In this document: positions 51,462 through 60,707 of the stretch, piece by piece
Numbering within the stretch: position 1 is the first letter of the stretch
How the letters are laid out: each line of letters opens with the position of its first letter
Assembly: GCF_000695095.2 (NCBI RefSeq)
Contig: NZ_CP011454.1
Coordinates: forward strand, 3,286,001-3,350,000
Direction: 5' to 3'
Length of the DNA: 64,000 nucleotides
From: Gemmatimonas phototrophica
GTDB taxonomy: Bacteria; Gemmatimonadota; Gemmatimonadetes; Gemmatimonadales; Gemmatimonadaceae
Notes under the pieces: generated by a model
What the model was told of the DNA's origin: nothing
The model's database searches: none
The model's input: only the letters and a program-made list of their open reading frames with translations
Made by a program: the position numbers and the translations under genes

Positions 51462-54184
51462 GCCTCGTTGGTTTCCGGTCGCGGCGCGTCAGCAGACTTT
51501 CGGCGCGTGGCGCGCGGGCGCGCGGGCGCCGGTGCGGACGGGGCGTCAGCACGATCCAGCGGCGCGGCAGCACCTGCCTGGCCGGAGGCTTCCCCCTGCG
51601 TTTGGCTCGCCCGGCGCTTTACGGCTGGTCGCGTGGCTGGAGCCGCCTTGGCAGACACTTTTGGGGGCGCCGAGGCCATGGGCTTCGCAGGAGATGCCAT
51701 CGGGACCTTCGCCGGCTTGTCTTCAACGGAAATGGCCTTCGGCGCGCGCGCCTTCGTCACCTTTTCCTTGGCGGGAGTCACCTTGGGCACCTTGTCCTTC
51801 ACCGGCTTTTCCTTCTTCGGCTTGGGGGCCTTCTCGGGCTTGGCTGGCTTTGGGGCCTTTTCGGGCTTCGCCGGCTTGGGAGCCTTGGCGGTCTTGGGCG
51901 TCTTGCCTTTTCCACCCCGCTTCCGTGTCTGGTCCGGGATCACCGGGACCGAGAGCGCCGCGGTCTCGCGTACGGGCAGTTCGGGGAGGGATTCCGGAAT
52001 CAGCACCAGCATGCTCAACGGGGGCAACGACACCGTGAACGACTGCTCGAACCCGTGGTACGGCACTGCTTCAGCGTCCGTGTGTGCCTCCACCGGGAAA
52101 CCACTGCCGCCAAACTCCGCCACATCCGAATTCAACACTACGCGATACCGTGTCGACTCCGGGGCACCCAATCGGTAATGCGGACGTGGCACCGGCGTGA
52201 GGTTGAGCACCACGACGGCATGATCCCGGCCATCAAACCGGGCGTATGAAAATACCGACTGCTCACGGTCGGCCACATCAATCCAGCGGTAGCCGCTTGG
52301 GTCATGGTCACCACGCCACAAGCAGGGCTGTTCGCGATAGAGCGCCCCCACAGCCGCCACATACTCCATGAGGCCGCGCCGACGCGGATCGGACAGCAAA
52401 TGCCACTCCAGGCTCACGTCATGGTTCCACTCATGATGCGTGCCCAGTTCGGTGCCCATGAAAAAGAGCGATTTCCCGGGGCGCGTGATGGAGTAGCCAA
52501 TGAGCGTGCGCAGGTTGGCCAGCTTCTGCCAGGTATCGCCCGGCATCTTTTCCAGCATCGACTTCTTGAGATGCACCACCTCGTCGTGCGAGATGGGATT
52601 CATGAACTTCTCGCTGTACTCGTACCACATGGCAAAGGTCAGCTTGTCATGGGCGCCTTTGCGGAAGAACGGGTCAATCTTGTAGTAGTCGAGGGTGTCA
52701 TGCATCCACCCCATGTTCCACTTGAAGGTGAATCCCAGCCCGCCATCACTGATGGGCGCCGTGACCTTGGGCCACGAGGTGCTCTCCTCCGCCACCGTGA
52801 TGACACCAGGGTGCAATGACTGCACCGCGTGATTGAGCTGCTTGAGGAACGCCATGGCTTCGAGATTCTCCCGTCCGCCATGACGATTGCGCAGCCATTG
52901 CCCCGCCTCCCGTCCGTAGTCGAGATACAACATGGACGCGACCGCATCAACGCGGAGACCATCGAGGTGGAACTCTTCAATCCAGTACAGGGCGTTGGCC
53001 ACGAGGAAATTGCGCACCTCGTGTCGAGCGTAGTTGAAAATGTGCGTGCCCCATTCGGGGTGATCACCCAGCCGCGGATCTTCGTGCTCATAACACGCCG
53101 TACCGTCAAAGCGCCGCAGGGCCCAGTCATCCTTGGGGAAATGCGCAGGCACCCAATCGAGCAGAACGCCGAGGCCGGCCTGGTGCAGTGTATCCACCAG
53201 AAACCGGAAGTCATCAGGCGTCCCGAAGCGCGACGTTGGCGCAAAATATCCCCCCACCTGATAGCCCCAGGAACCTCCGAAGGGATGTTCCTGGATGGGG
53301 AGCAGCTCGACGTGCGTGAACCCCAACCGACGCACATGTTCGGCCAGCTTGGGCGCAATCTCCACATAACTCAGCACCCGGTTGTCATCACCGCGCAGCC
53401 ATGACCCCAGATGCACTTCGTAAATGAGCATGGGCTCACGCAGCGGGTCACTTTCCGCGCGTTGCGCCAGCCAGCTGCCGTCGTTCCAGCTGTACGTGCT
53501 GCGTCCCTGCACAATGGAAGCGAAGCCCGGTGACTGCTCCAGCTTGAAGGCATAGGGATCCGTCTTTACCCGCACCGTACCGGTGCGCGTGAGGATCTCA
53601 TACTTGTACAGCGCCTCCGCGCCGACGCCGGGAATGAACAGCTCGAACACGCCGCTGGCGCCAAGAGCTCGCATGGCGTGTGCCCGTCCGTCCCACGCAT
53701 TGAAGCCACCCACCACACTCACGCGGGCGGCATTGGGCGCCCAGACGGCAAAGGCCGTCCCTTCCACCCCATCCATCGTGCACGGGTGGCCGCCCAGCTT
53801 TTCCCACAGACGCAGATGGCGCCCCTCGTTGAACAGGTGCAGATCCATGTCGCCCAGCGTAGGCAGGAACCGGTAGGGATCGTCTTGCACCTGCTCCGTC
53901 CCGTCGGTATCCGTGACTGCCAGCCGGTACGGCAACGGCAGCGATCGATCCGACAGAAACGCCACGAACAAGCCATGCGGATCACGCTGCATGGGAACGT
54001 CGTGCTCGCCAAGCAGGACCCGTACCGCTGAGGCACGCGGCAGGAAGGCGCGGATGGCCACCCCCAGCACCCCATCGACTTCAGCCGAGTGGGCCCCGAG
54101 GAGATCGTGGGGATGCATGGACTCGCCCCGCACCAGACGGAGCGCGGCTTCGGAGAACGCAGATGGCAGTGGGGACGGGTTCAT
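51458..54184 (-). CDS. glgB: 1,4-alpha-glucan branching enzyme with a long basic histone-H1-like tail
   Basis: 908 aa from ATG 54184 (leaderless, see -10 at 54191). Standard GlgB domains: N-terminal CBM48 modules (HPHDLLGAHSAEVDGVLGVAIRAFLP, FAVWAPNAARVSVVGGFNAWDG), GH13 barrel with catalytic Asp in GLRVDAVASMLYLDY, Glu in VITVAEESTSWP and HDEVV, and a C-terminal beta domain. From about residue 750 a tail of some 155 residues is added: Lys/Pro/Ala-rich with PKPAKPEKA repeats, then more Ala/Pro and basic residues. Usual GlgB is about 730 aa. The tail is in frame and cleanly continuous. It may bind nucleic acid or polyanions. Confidence 0.95.
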   Translation of the reverse strand: MNPSPLPSAFSEAALRLVRGESMHPHDLLGAHSAEVDGVLGVAIRAFLPRASAVRVLLGEHDVPMQRDPHGLFVAFLSDRSLPLPYRLAVTDTDGTEQVQDDPYRFLPTLGDMDLHLFNEGRHLRLWEKLGGHPCTMDGVEGTAFAVWAPNAARVSVVGGFNAWDGRAHAMRALGASGVFELFIPGVGAEALYKYEILTRTGTVRVKTDPYAFKLEQSPGFASIVQGRSTYSWNDGSWLAQRAESDPLREPMLIYEVHLGSWLRGDDNRVLSYVEIAPKLAEHVRRLGFTHVELLPIQEHPFGGSWGYQVGGYFAPTSRFGTPDDFRFLVDTLHQAGLGVLLDWVPAHFPKDDWALRRFDGTACYEHEDPRLGDHPEWGTHIFNYARHEVRNFLVANALYWIEEFHLDGLRVDAVASMLYLDYGREAGQWLRNRHGGRENLEAMAFLKQLNHAVQSLHPGVITVAEESTSWPKVTAPISDGGLGFTFKWNMGWMHDTLDYYKIDPFFRKGAHDKLTFAMWYEYSEKFMNPISHDEVVHLKKSMLEKMPGDTWQKLANLRTLIGYSITRPGKSLFFMGTELGTHHEWNHDVSLEWHLLSDPRRRGLMEYVAAVGALYREQPCLWRGDHDPSGYRWIDVADREQSVFSYARFDGRDHAVVVLNLTPVPRPHYRLGAPESTRYRVVLNSDVAEFGGSGFPVEAHTDAEAVPYHGFEQSFTVSLPPLSMLVLIPESLPELPVRETAALSVPVIPDQTRKRGGKGKTPKTAKAPKPAKPEKAPKPAKPEKAPKPKKEKPVKDKVPKVTPAKEKVTKARAPKAISVEDKPAKVPMASPAKPMASAPPKVSAKAAPATRPAVKRRASQTQGEASGQAGAAAPLDRADAPSAPAPARPRATRRKSADAPRPETNEA

Positions 54185-54190
54185 CCTCGA

Positions 54191-54196
54191 AATGTA
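54191..54196 (-). promoter_or_regulatory. -10 element, leaderless start of glgB
   Basis: On the minus strand TACATT, 6 nt (TCGAGG), ATG 54184. It also supports this ATG over the open frame that reaches 54277. Confidence 0.5.
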
Positions 54197-54394
54197 GGGG
54201 ACGAACGTCGCCGGTGGAGGCAGCAACTTCGGGAAACCGCCCGACGCGCGGGACAGGCATCCCGTCCCGCCCCGCATCGTCCGGAACCAGCGATGACACC
54301 TTCACGGGCCGTTGCCGTTTCGAAGCACTACAGGCCGTGCGACGGTCTGGTTGCTTCCATCGTTCAACTCACCGGTTTCGAGGAGCATATCCAA

Positions 54395-54907
54395 ATGATT
54401 CGACTGATCATCGCCACCGTTGCCATCACTGTCGCGACCAGCACAGTTTCGGCCCAGGCGTTCACCACCGACGCGACCAACCGCAGCAGCCGCCGCATCA
54501 TCGGCGTCCCGGCCCCGCTCTCGGCCGATGAACACCTCACCCTGGCTCGCCGCGCCGCCAGTCATGGCGACTTTGATATTGCCCGCCGTGAATACCTGGC
54601 CGCACGCGAACTCGAACGCGGCGCCGGACGCCTTGGTGTCGAAGCGACTATGGGGCTCGTGCAAGTGCTGTATGCCCTGTCATACACCCGTGAAGCCGCG
54701 TACGTGCTCGATGAGTTGGCCGACAGCGCGGCGCTGCGTGGCGATGACAACACCGAAGCACGGTCACGCGCCGATGCCCTGTGGCTCAAGGCGGAGGAGG
54801 GGCTCAAGCAGCAGGCCCGAGAAGACGCGCGACGCGTTCGCGCATTGCTGAAACAGGGACAGCTCAGTGCAAGCACACAGCGCTATGTGGCTGATCGACT
54901 GCGCTGA
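54395..54907 (+). CDS. Small exported TPR-like protein A
   Basis: 170 aa from ATG 54395, with AGGAG 10 nt upstream as ribosome site. Signal peptide (MIRLIIATVAITVATSTVSAQA). The mature part is helical with a TPR-like pattern: LSADEHLTLARRAASHGDFDIARREYLAARELERGAGRLGVEATMGLVQVLYALSYTREAAYVLDELADSAALRGDD. It shares layout and motifs with the next gene (helix pairs, DELA/DQLA and length). Function unknown. Confidence 0.7.
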   Translation: MIRLIIATVAITVATSTVSAQAFTTDATNRSSRRIIGVPAPLSADEHLTLARRAASHGDFDIARREYLAARELERGAGRLGVEATMGLVQVLYALSYTREAAYVLDELADSAALRGDDNTEARSRADALWLKAEEGLKQQAREDARRVRALLKQGQLSASTQRYVADRLR

Positions 54908-55018
54908 TTTCAGGACGCGGTGACACAAAGGCCATCTCGCGGCGTAAGGCAGTCACGATGCCGCGAGATGGCGGACACACCGCCCGGCCCGTTCACATAG
55001 AGATTACGGAGAGACACC

Positions 55019-55522
55019 ATGCTGACGATCGCTCTTGCTGCCCTCATCACTGTTGCACCAGTCCTGCCGTCTTCGCCTCGTGCGGTGGCGCAGGGTGGCG
55101 CGGGGCTGTTCGCACCGATGCTGGCGGTCATTGATTCGCCCCTCGAGCACATAGAGAAGGGGCGTACGGCGCTCGTGGCCGGCGACCTCGCAGTGGCAGA
55201 GCGCGAATTTGCGAAGGCCATTCGCATGCAGCGCACCGACGGTGTGCTGAGCGTTGATGCCTCGTACGGCGCCGCGCAGGTGTTCACCCTCCAGAAGCGT
55301 TTCCGTGACGCCGCCGATGTTCTCGATCAACTTGCCGCCGACGCCAACTTGCTGGGTGATGCGGAAACGGAAGCACGCGTGTTGCTTGATGCGGTTTCGC
55401 TCAAGATCCGTGGTCACCGTAGGGCCGCGGCGCGTCTGGATGCAGATCGCCTCAAGCAACTCGTGACGGATGTCCGCGTGTCCGACGCGACGCGCCGCCT
55501 GATCAAGGTGCGCCTCGTCTGA
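55019..55522 (+). CDS. Small exported TPR-like protein B, paralogue of A
   Basis: 167 aa. Signal peptide (MLTIALAALITVAPVLPSSPRAVAQ); GGAGAG ribosome site before the ATG. Helical repeats HIEKGRTALVAGDLAVAEREFAKAIRMQRTDGVLSVDASYGAAQVFTLQKRFRDAADVLDQLAADANLLGDAETEARVLLDAVSLK, which align with protein A in order. Tandem duplication is likely. No enzymatic motif. Confidence 0.7.
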   Translation: MLTIALAALITVAPVLPSSPRAVAQGGAGLFAPMLAVIDSPLEHIEKGRTALVAGDLAVAEREFAKAIRMQRTDGVLSVDASYGAAQVFTLQKRFRDAADVLDQLAADANLLGDAETEARVLLDAVSLKIRGHRRAAARLDADRLKQLVTDVRVSDATRRLIKVRLV

Positions 55523-55541
55523 CCACACGGCAGGGGGCGTG

Positions 55542-57056
55542 CTAGCGGTATGTCTCGAAAAACCCGCGCCCCCGTCCCTCCAGGACGCGCCCTCGAATAC
55601 GTCCGCGCAGATTCGCCTCCCCGGCCATCTGGATGAACCAGGGCCGGGCGAGGCCGCGTGCATAGTTCCCCTCGCCCCGTTCAGCCAGACCAATACGCGT
55701 ATCGGTCGCCACCGCATCATCAACGGTGAGCTGAAGGTGCAGCGTATCGCCGCCGCGCACATCAAAGAGGTCGGCCGTGGCCGGCACACTGAGATCGCCC
55801 GCCGCTGTGCGCACGACACGCGCATCGTTGTACTGAATGACCCGTGGGCGGAACAACGCGAGAAACCCACGTTCGTCAGTCACATACACGAACAGCGGTG
55901 ACGTTCCACCGGTGGTGTCCTCGGGTGTCACCCGTCCGAACAGCAGGGTGTACGCACCGGCGCGCGTGGCGCCCCATTCCCACGTCACACCACGCCAGCC
56001 GCCCCAGTTGTGATCATGATACGCTTGTGCATTCTCGTATCGGTCACACCGGCCAGCCACGCAAATGGAACCTGTTGCCGCTGCGCGCAGCGCTGGCACG
56101 GCGTAGCCTGACGTAAAGTCACCACTCACGAGCGTGGCGCCGGGAAACTCCACGCGAGGTGCCGGAGAGACGACAAGGTCAACGGTCAACACCGCATTGG
56201 TGCCCACTTCGCGCCCAACCGACTTCACCGCATACCGGCCGTCGGGGAGCACCGTCACTCGGCCCTCACCAATCTGCACGTCGGCATCCTGCAGACTGAA
56301 TCGCACCCGCTCCCGCGGGACATTGGTCACGAATCGCCGTGGGGGCCGGCCACGCTCGTGCAAGGTGACCAGCAGCTGGCCACCCCACTGCTGGCCACGC
56401 ACATCGCCACCCACCAGGAAGGTGATAAAGGCCCAGCGTGACGCATCGGCCGACAGCACGTTGAAGTAGTGCCACTCGCCCCACGATTCGGCGTTCGCCA
56501 TGCCATCGGCGGGACGGTGAAAGTGATCGATATCGTGGCGAAGCTCTGCGGCGGTTGGTCGCATCCAGCGCGCATCGCTGGCATCATCGTCCCATGCGCC
56601 CTGCGCAATGCGCGGCATGGCCCCCAGCTGGCGCGTGGCCGACGGGACTTCGCCCGACGCACGCACCGGGTACTCCACGCCGTCAGGCGTGGTGAGATAC
56701 AGCAGCTTCCCTTCCAATTGCGGGGCAGCAACCCCTACGGCGTCGGCCAGCCGCGGTGCGCTCAGCACCTGACGGTGCACGAAACGCGCGTTGGGCACCG
56801 AAAAGAACAACCCGCCAAGCCCTCCGGTGGTGAGGACTTCAATGTCGATCCCTTCAGGAAGGACGGTGACTTGCCCGCCCCCCACCAGACGTTCCTGACT
56901 GGCTTGCCGCACCATGGCTTCGCCTACGGCAAGCAACACGATCATGACCCCCACGCCCACACCAAAGCCGCCGCACAGCAGCATCGCCCGCCACGGCCGA
57001 GTGCTGACGGTGCGCCACGCCAGCAACCAGGAGGTCGCCAATCGCCAGGCGTTCAC
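55542..57056 (-). CDS. Permease N-terminus fused to a CrtC/AttH-type lipocalin domain
   Basis: 504 aa. Residues 23-48 form one membrane helix (WRAMLLCGGFGVGVGVMIVLLAVGEAMV), then a MacB-PCD-like periplasmic part to about 150, as in FtsX-type permeases. Instead of the three C-terminal helices, residues about 185-495 form a CrtC/AttH-like double lipocalin: SWGEWHYFNVLSADASRWAFITFLVGGD, RYENAQAYHDHNWGGWRGVTWEWGATRAGAYTLLFGRV, RPWFIQMAGEANLRGRIRGRVLEGRGRGFFETYR. AttH proteins are encoded with att-type ABC transporters and bind or hydrate hydrophobic ligands. Overlaps the ATPase stop by 4 bp; last gene of the operon. Confidence 0.85.
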   Translation of the reverse strand: MNAWRLATSWLLAWRTVSTRPWRAMLLCGGFGVGVGVMIVLLAVGEAMVRQASQERLVGGGQVTVLPEGIDIEVLTTGGLGGLFFSVPNARFVHRQVLSAPRLADAVGVAAPQLEGKLLYLTTPDGVEYPVRASGEVPSATRQLGAMPRIAQGAWDDDASDARWMRPTAAELRHDIDHFHRPADGMANAESWGEWHYFNVLSADASRWAFITFLVGGDVRGQQWGGQLLVTLHERGRPPRRFVTNVPRERVRFSLQDADVQIGEGRVTVLPDGRYAVKSVGREVGTNAVLTVDLVVSPAPRVEFPGATLVSGDFTSGYAVPALRAAATGSICVAGRCDRYENAQAYHDHNWGGWRGVTWEWGATRAGAYTLLFGRVTPEDTTGGTSPLFVYVTDERGFLALFRPRVIQYNDARVVRTAAGDLSVPATADLFDVRGGDTLHLQLTVDDAVATDTRIGLAERGEGNYARGLARPWFIQMAGEANLRGRIRGRVLEGRGRGFFETYR

Positions 57057-57778
57057 GCGCGGGGATTCCGCGTATCGGAGGCGACGCGTCCGTCCAGGAG
57101 GCGAATGACCCGCTGCGCCGTATTGGCCACCACCGCATCATGCGTCACGAACACCAACGTGGTGCCGTCGCGATGCAACTGACCAAACAGCTGCAACAGG
57201 GTTTCGCCCGTTGCCGCATCGAGTTCGCCGGTGGGCTCGTCGGCCAGCAGCAGCGCCGGCTCATTGGCCAACGCACGCGCAATGGCCACCCGCTGCTGCT
57301 CACCGCCGGAAAGCTGTGTGGGGCGATGATCGCGGCGTTCGCCGAGCCCCACGTACCCCAGCAGCTCCGCGGCGCGACGACGACGTACCACCTTGGGCAC
57401 GCCCGCTTCGGCGAGCGGCAACTCCACATTCTCCAGCGCCGACAACGTGGGCATGAGGTAAAAGCGCTGAAAGACGAATCCGATGTGACGCAGGCGAAAA
57501 GCCGTGGCATCGGCATCGTTCAACTGAGCCGTATCACGCCCATTCACCAGCACCCGACCGGCACTCGGCACATCCACCGCCCCCAGCAAATGCAGCAGCG
57601 TGCTCTTGCCACATCCTGATGGGCCCGTGATAGCGGCGAACTCTCCGCGACCAATGGTGAGGTCGATTCCGCGCACGGCCTGGACTGACGCTGCTCCCAT
57701 GGTGTAGCTGCGTACCACCTGCTCGCAGTGAATCACCGGGTTGCCGGCGGGGAGATGAGGGAGTTCAGCCAACGGCAT
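57053..57778 (-). CDS. ABC transporter ATPase (LolD/MacB-type, AttE-like)
   Basis: 241 aa from ATG 57778. Walker [11 protein letters not shown]-loop [21 protein letters not shown], signature [15 protein letters not shown], Walker [13 protein letters not shown]-loop VFVTHD. Member of the family that drives MacB/FtsX-fold permeases, i.e. mechanotransmission rather than classical import. Works with the two FtsX-type proteins upstream and the lipocalin fusion downstream. Overlaps the upstream gene by 14 bp. Confidence 0.95.
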   Translation of the reverse strand: MPLAELPHLPAGNPVIHCEQVVRSYTMGAASVQAVRGIDLTIGRGEFAAITGPSGCGKSTLLHLLGAVDVPSAGRVLVNGRDTAQLNDADATAFRLRHIGFVFQRFYLMPTLSALENVELPLAEAGVPKVVRRRRAAELLGYVGLGERRDHRPTQLSGGEQQRVAIARALANEPALLLADEPTGELDAATGETLLQLFGQLHRDGTTLVFVTHDAVVANTAQRVIRLLDGRVASDTRNPRA

Positions 57779-58988
57779 CCTCGCGCAACGCGCGCACAAT
57801 GGGTATGGACGCAGCGCGCCAGGCGGGAATCAGTCCGGCAAGCGTACCGGAGACCAGCAACAAGGCCAGCGACTTCCAGGCCGCTTCCGGGCTCCACAGG
57901 AAGAAATCGAAAGCGGCCGGCAACCCGGGGAAATCGCGCAGAATGGCGTTGAGCCACTGCGCCGTGACAAGCCCCAGCACGAGCCCACCGGCAATACCGG
58001 CACTGCTCATGAACAGTCCTTCGAGAAACACCTGACGCAACACGCCGCCTTTCTGTGTGCCGATGGCGCGCAGCACCGCGATCTCGCCACGTCGTTCGTT
58101 CACGGAGAGCGTGACCAGCGTGGCGACCAGCAAAAAGCCAATACCGAGACTGATGGCCCCGAGCACAAAGGCGAGCTGCCGAAAGTACGACAGCCGCTCT
58201 TCCACCTGCCGAATGGCCGTCTCCGTGCTGATGGCGGTGATCCGCGGCTGTGTTGAGGCAATCCACGAGCGCACCGCTTCCACGCCGGCTGAATCACCGC
58301 GGCGGGATTCGGCCATGGCCACCGACATGCGGTCACGATAGGCCGGCCCCAGCAATGTGCGCACTTCGCGCAGCGGTAACGCCATGACCGGTGTTTCCGC
58401 CGGCACATAGAAGAAGCGCCCCTCACCCGTGAGGACCACCACGCGCGACCGTGCCGCGGTGCGCAGCTGCGCATCCAGCCCGGCAGCCACGGTCATGGTG
58501 TCTCCCAATCGTTTGCCACTACGCACCAGGAAGGTGCGATTCACGACGGCGGTGAGCGGCGCATTGGCCTGCACGCTGTCGCGCGGGCCGGTCATGTCCG
58601 TGCCGGCATCCAGGACATAGTCTCCCTGCACATCCCCTTCGAGTCCGAGCGTAAAGACCGAGGGGAATGTGTTTCCGGGAAGAGAGAGCGTGCTGCCCAG
58701 CGCCGGACTGACCGCGGTGATGTCCGGATTGGCCCGGAGCGCAGCGACGATGGCGGACGCCCCATCGATGGTGGCTTCGCTGTCGAACGGCAGCGTACCC
58801 TTGGGGGACACACGTAGCTGATAGCCGCGCGTGAGCAGCAGCGAGCGGAACGACTCGCGCATCCCGGTGGCCAGCATCACCATGTCGAGCAGCAGCGCCG
58901 CCGCCACGGCAATGCCGAGCACGGCGAGCAGCGTGCGCGCCGGGTTTCGGCGGAGCGTGGCAAACGCCAGGGTGACGCGCATGCTCAT
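57765..58988 (-). CDS. FtsX/MacB-type ABC permease (AttF/G-like)
   Basis: 407 aa from ATG 58988 (ATG 58982 second). Topology: helix 1 (TLLAVLGIAVAAALLLDMVMLATGM), large periplasmic domain, then three helices at the C-terminus (FVLGAISLGIGFLLVATLVTLSVNERRGEIAVLRAIGTQKGGVLRQVFLEGLFM with the FtsX-type coupling segment, and SLALLLVSGTLAGLIPAWRAASIP). Substrate not known. Spaced 7 bp from the gene upstream. Confidence 0.93.
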   Translation of the reverse strand: MSMRVTLAFATLRRNPARTLLAVLGIAVAAALLLDMVMLATGMRESFRSLLLTRGYQLRVSPKGTLPFDSEATIDGASAIVAALRANPDITAVSPALGSTLSLPGNTFPSVFTLGLEGDVQGDYVLDAGTDMTGPRDSVQANAPLTAVVNRTFLVRSGKRLGDTMTVAAGLDAQLRTAARSRVVVLTGEGRFFYVPAETPVMALPLREVRTLLGPAYRDRMSVAMAESRRGDSAGVEAVRSWIASTQPRITAISTETAIRQVEERLSYFRQLAFVLGAISLGIGFLLVATLVTLSVNERRGEIAVLRAIGTQKGGVLRQVFLEGLFMSSAGIAGGLVLGLVTAQWLNAILRDFPGLPAAFDFFLWSPEAAWKSLALLLVSGTLAGLIPAWRAASIPIVRALREDAVG

Positions 58989-58995
58989 GCGGACC

Positions 58996-59877
58996 TCACC
59001 GTCCCAGCAAGGTGAGCGGCGGAGTGCGCACCAGTCGCCAGGCGGCCACCGTACCGGCGCCAATGCCGAGCGCCAGACTGGTGAGCGTGGCGAAGGCAAA
59101 GATTTCCGGCGTCAGCAGAGCAAACAGCAAAGGCGTGCGGTACACCTGCTGAAAGTGCGCGTTCACGATGAGGCTGGAGATCCATCCAATGCCCGCCCCA
59201 ATCACGCTGCCGATCACCGACACGAGTGCCGCCTCCAATACAATCGCGCGCACGACGGTGCCGCGGGAAATCCCCATCAGCCGCAGCGCCGCAATATCCC
59301 GCCGGCGTTCCTCCACACTCAGCAGCAGCAGACAGAGCAGAAAGACCGCACTGGCGACCACCGTGATCAGACCAATGGCCTTGTGAAAGCGCTCCACCAC
59401 CCGGAATGTGCGCGAGCTCTGCACGGCCACATCACTGGACTTGTGGGCCCGAAAGCCAAAGGCCACGTGATTGATGCGCGCCACGGCGGAATCCACGGAT
59501 ACCGAGTCGGGTACCCCCACGGCAAAGCGATCAACACGATCATCCAGTCCCAGCAGCGCCTGCAGGTGCCCCACGTGCGTGCGAATGCGATACTCGCGAC
59601 GGGCCACTTCGGCGGGATCGGCCTTGCGCTCGAACACGGCGGCAATCTGTACACTGTCGCCCGGCACCCCGGGCGTCCCGGAGAGACGCACCACGCTGCC
59701 AGGGCGCAGACCAAAATCCTCCGCCATACGCACATCCACGGCGATGCCACGCAGTGCGGGGGCACGGCGTCCGTATGTTGGCGACAGCGCACTGTCGCCC
59801 TGCCCCTGCGCCGGGGCCGCGCCGGCAGCAACGAGCAGAATCGCCAGGGCGACGCGTGCCGCCATCCGGATTGTCAT
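58996..59877 (-). CDS. FtsX-type ABC permease with a reduced N-terminus (AttF/G-like)
   Basis: 293 aa from ATG 59877. Its first hydrophobic segment (ARVALAILLVAAGAAPAQGQ) looks like a cleavable signal peptide rather than a long first helix. After a short periplasmic part come three FtsX helices (IGLITVVASAVFLLCLLLLSVEERRRDIAALRLMGISRGTVVRAIVLEAALVSVIGSVIGAGIGW and the last near 265). Shorter than normal FtsX proteins; the missing first helix might be supplied by the lipocalin fusion protein. Confidence 0.88.
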   Translation of the reverse strand: MTIRMAARVALAILLVAAGAAPAQGQGDSALSPTYGRRAPALRGIAVDVRMAEDFGLRPGSVVRLSGTPGVPGDSVQIAAVFERKADPAEVARREYRIRTHVGHLQALLGLDDRVDRFAVGVPDSVSVDSAVARINHVAFGFRAHKSSDVAVQSSRTFRVVERFHKAIGLITVVASAVFLLCLLLLSVEERRRDIAALRLMGISRGTVVRAIVLEAALVSVIGSVIGAGIGWISSLIVNAHFQQVYRTPLLFALLTPEIFAFATLTSLALGIGAGTVAAWRLVRTPPLTLLGR

Positions 59878-59899
59878 GAGCCCCTGCTCCCGCGCGGTG

Positions 59900-60697
59900 T
59901 CAGCGGGAGGATTTGCGGGTGCGGGGGCGTTCCACGGAAGGCACGTCGGCAGCAACTGAGGAGGACGCAGCGGCCGGGGCGGCGCTGACAGCATGAGCGG
60001 CAGTGGCAGAAGCAGACATAGACTCCACCAACACCTGGGCGGCAAGATTGGGTCCCACCACCGGCTCCTGTGCTCCCACCCGCAGCGTGATCGGCCCGTC
60101 GAAGGGCGCCCGGTCCACCAATGTGATCTCCGCGCCCGGCTGCAGTGCGATTTCGGCGAGATAGCGCAGCAACGACGGATCCTTGTCGCTCACCCGGACC
60201 ATGCGCGCGCTTTCGCCCACCGCGAGATCGGCCAGGGTGCGATGGACGCGCTCGTCCACCACGCCGTCGGCGGTGGGGATGGGGGCGCCGTGCGGATCTT
60301 CGGTGGGGTTCCCAAGGGCAGCGGCCATTCGATCGATAAGATGATCGGAGGCCGCATGTTCGAGCCGCTCCGCTTCATCATGCACACGATCCCAGGGATA
60401 GCCCAGCACGCGCGTGAGGTACGTTTCGAGGATCCGGTGCCGACGGATGGTGCGCAGCGCCGCCTGTCGTCCGGCCTGGGTGAGCTGTACCCCACGGTAG
60501 GGCACGTGATCGAGAAACCCTTGCGTGGCCAGCCGACGAATCATCCCGGTGACGGACGCCGGCGCGACATCGAGCGCATTGGCCACATCGGAGGTCGCCG
60601 CCGCGCCGAAGCGGGTCTCGAGCTCGTAGATGGCCTTGAGATAGTCTTCGACCGGCTCCGTAAGGAGCGGTGGGGCGGAGGCGGCGCGCTCGGACAT
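59900..60697 (-). CDS. DtxR/MntR-family metal-dependent repressor
   Basis: 265 aa from ATG 60697. Winged helix (PVEDYLKAIYELETRFGAAATSDVANALDVAPASVTGMIRRLATQGFLDHVPYRGVQLT), dimer/metal domain (RRHRILETYLTRVLGYPWDRVHDEAERLEHAASDHLIDRMAAALG: the EAERLEH pattern carries metal ligands), and a C-terminal FeoA/SH3 domain (LAVGESARMVRVSDKDPSLLRYLAEIALQPGAEITLV). A further Ala/Ser-rich tail is of unknown use. The DtxR-type box at 62528, in front of mntH at the start of its own operon, is the obvious target. Mn2+ or Fe2+ sensing is not separable here. Confidence 0.92.
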   Translation of the reverse strand: MSERAASAPPLLTEPVEDYLKAIYELETRFGAAATSDVANALDVAPASVTGMIRRLATQGFLDHVPYRGVQLTQAGRQAALRTIRRHRILETYLTRVLGYPWDRVHDEAERLEHAASDHLIDRMAAALGNPTEDPHGAPIPTADGVVDERVHRTLADLAVGESARMVRVSDKDPSLLRYLAEIALQPGAEITLVDRAPFDGPITLRVGAQEPVVGPNLAAQVLVESMSASATAAHAVSAAPAAASSSVAADVPSVERPRTRKSSR

Positions 60698-60707
60698 ATG
60701 ACAAAGA

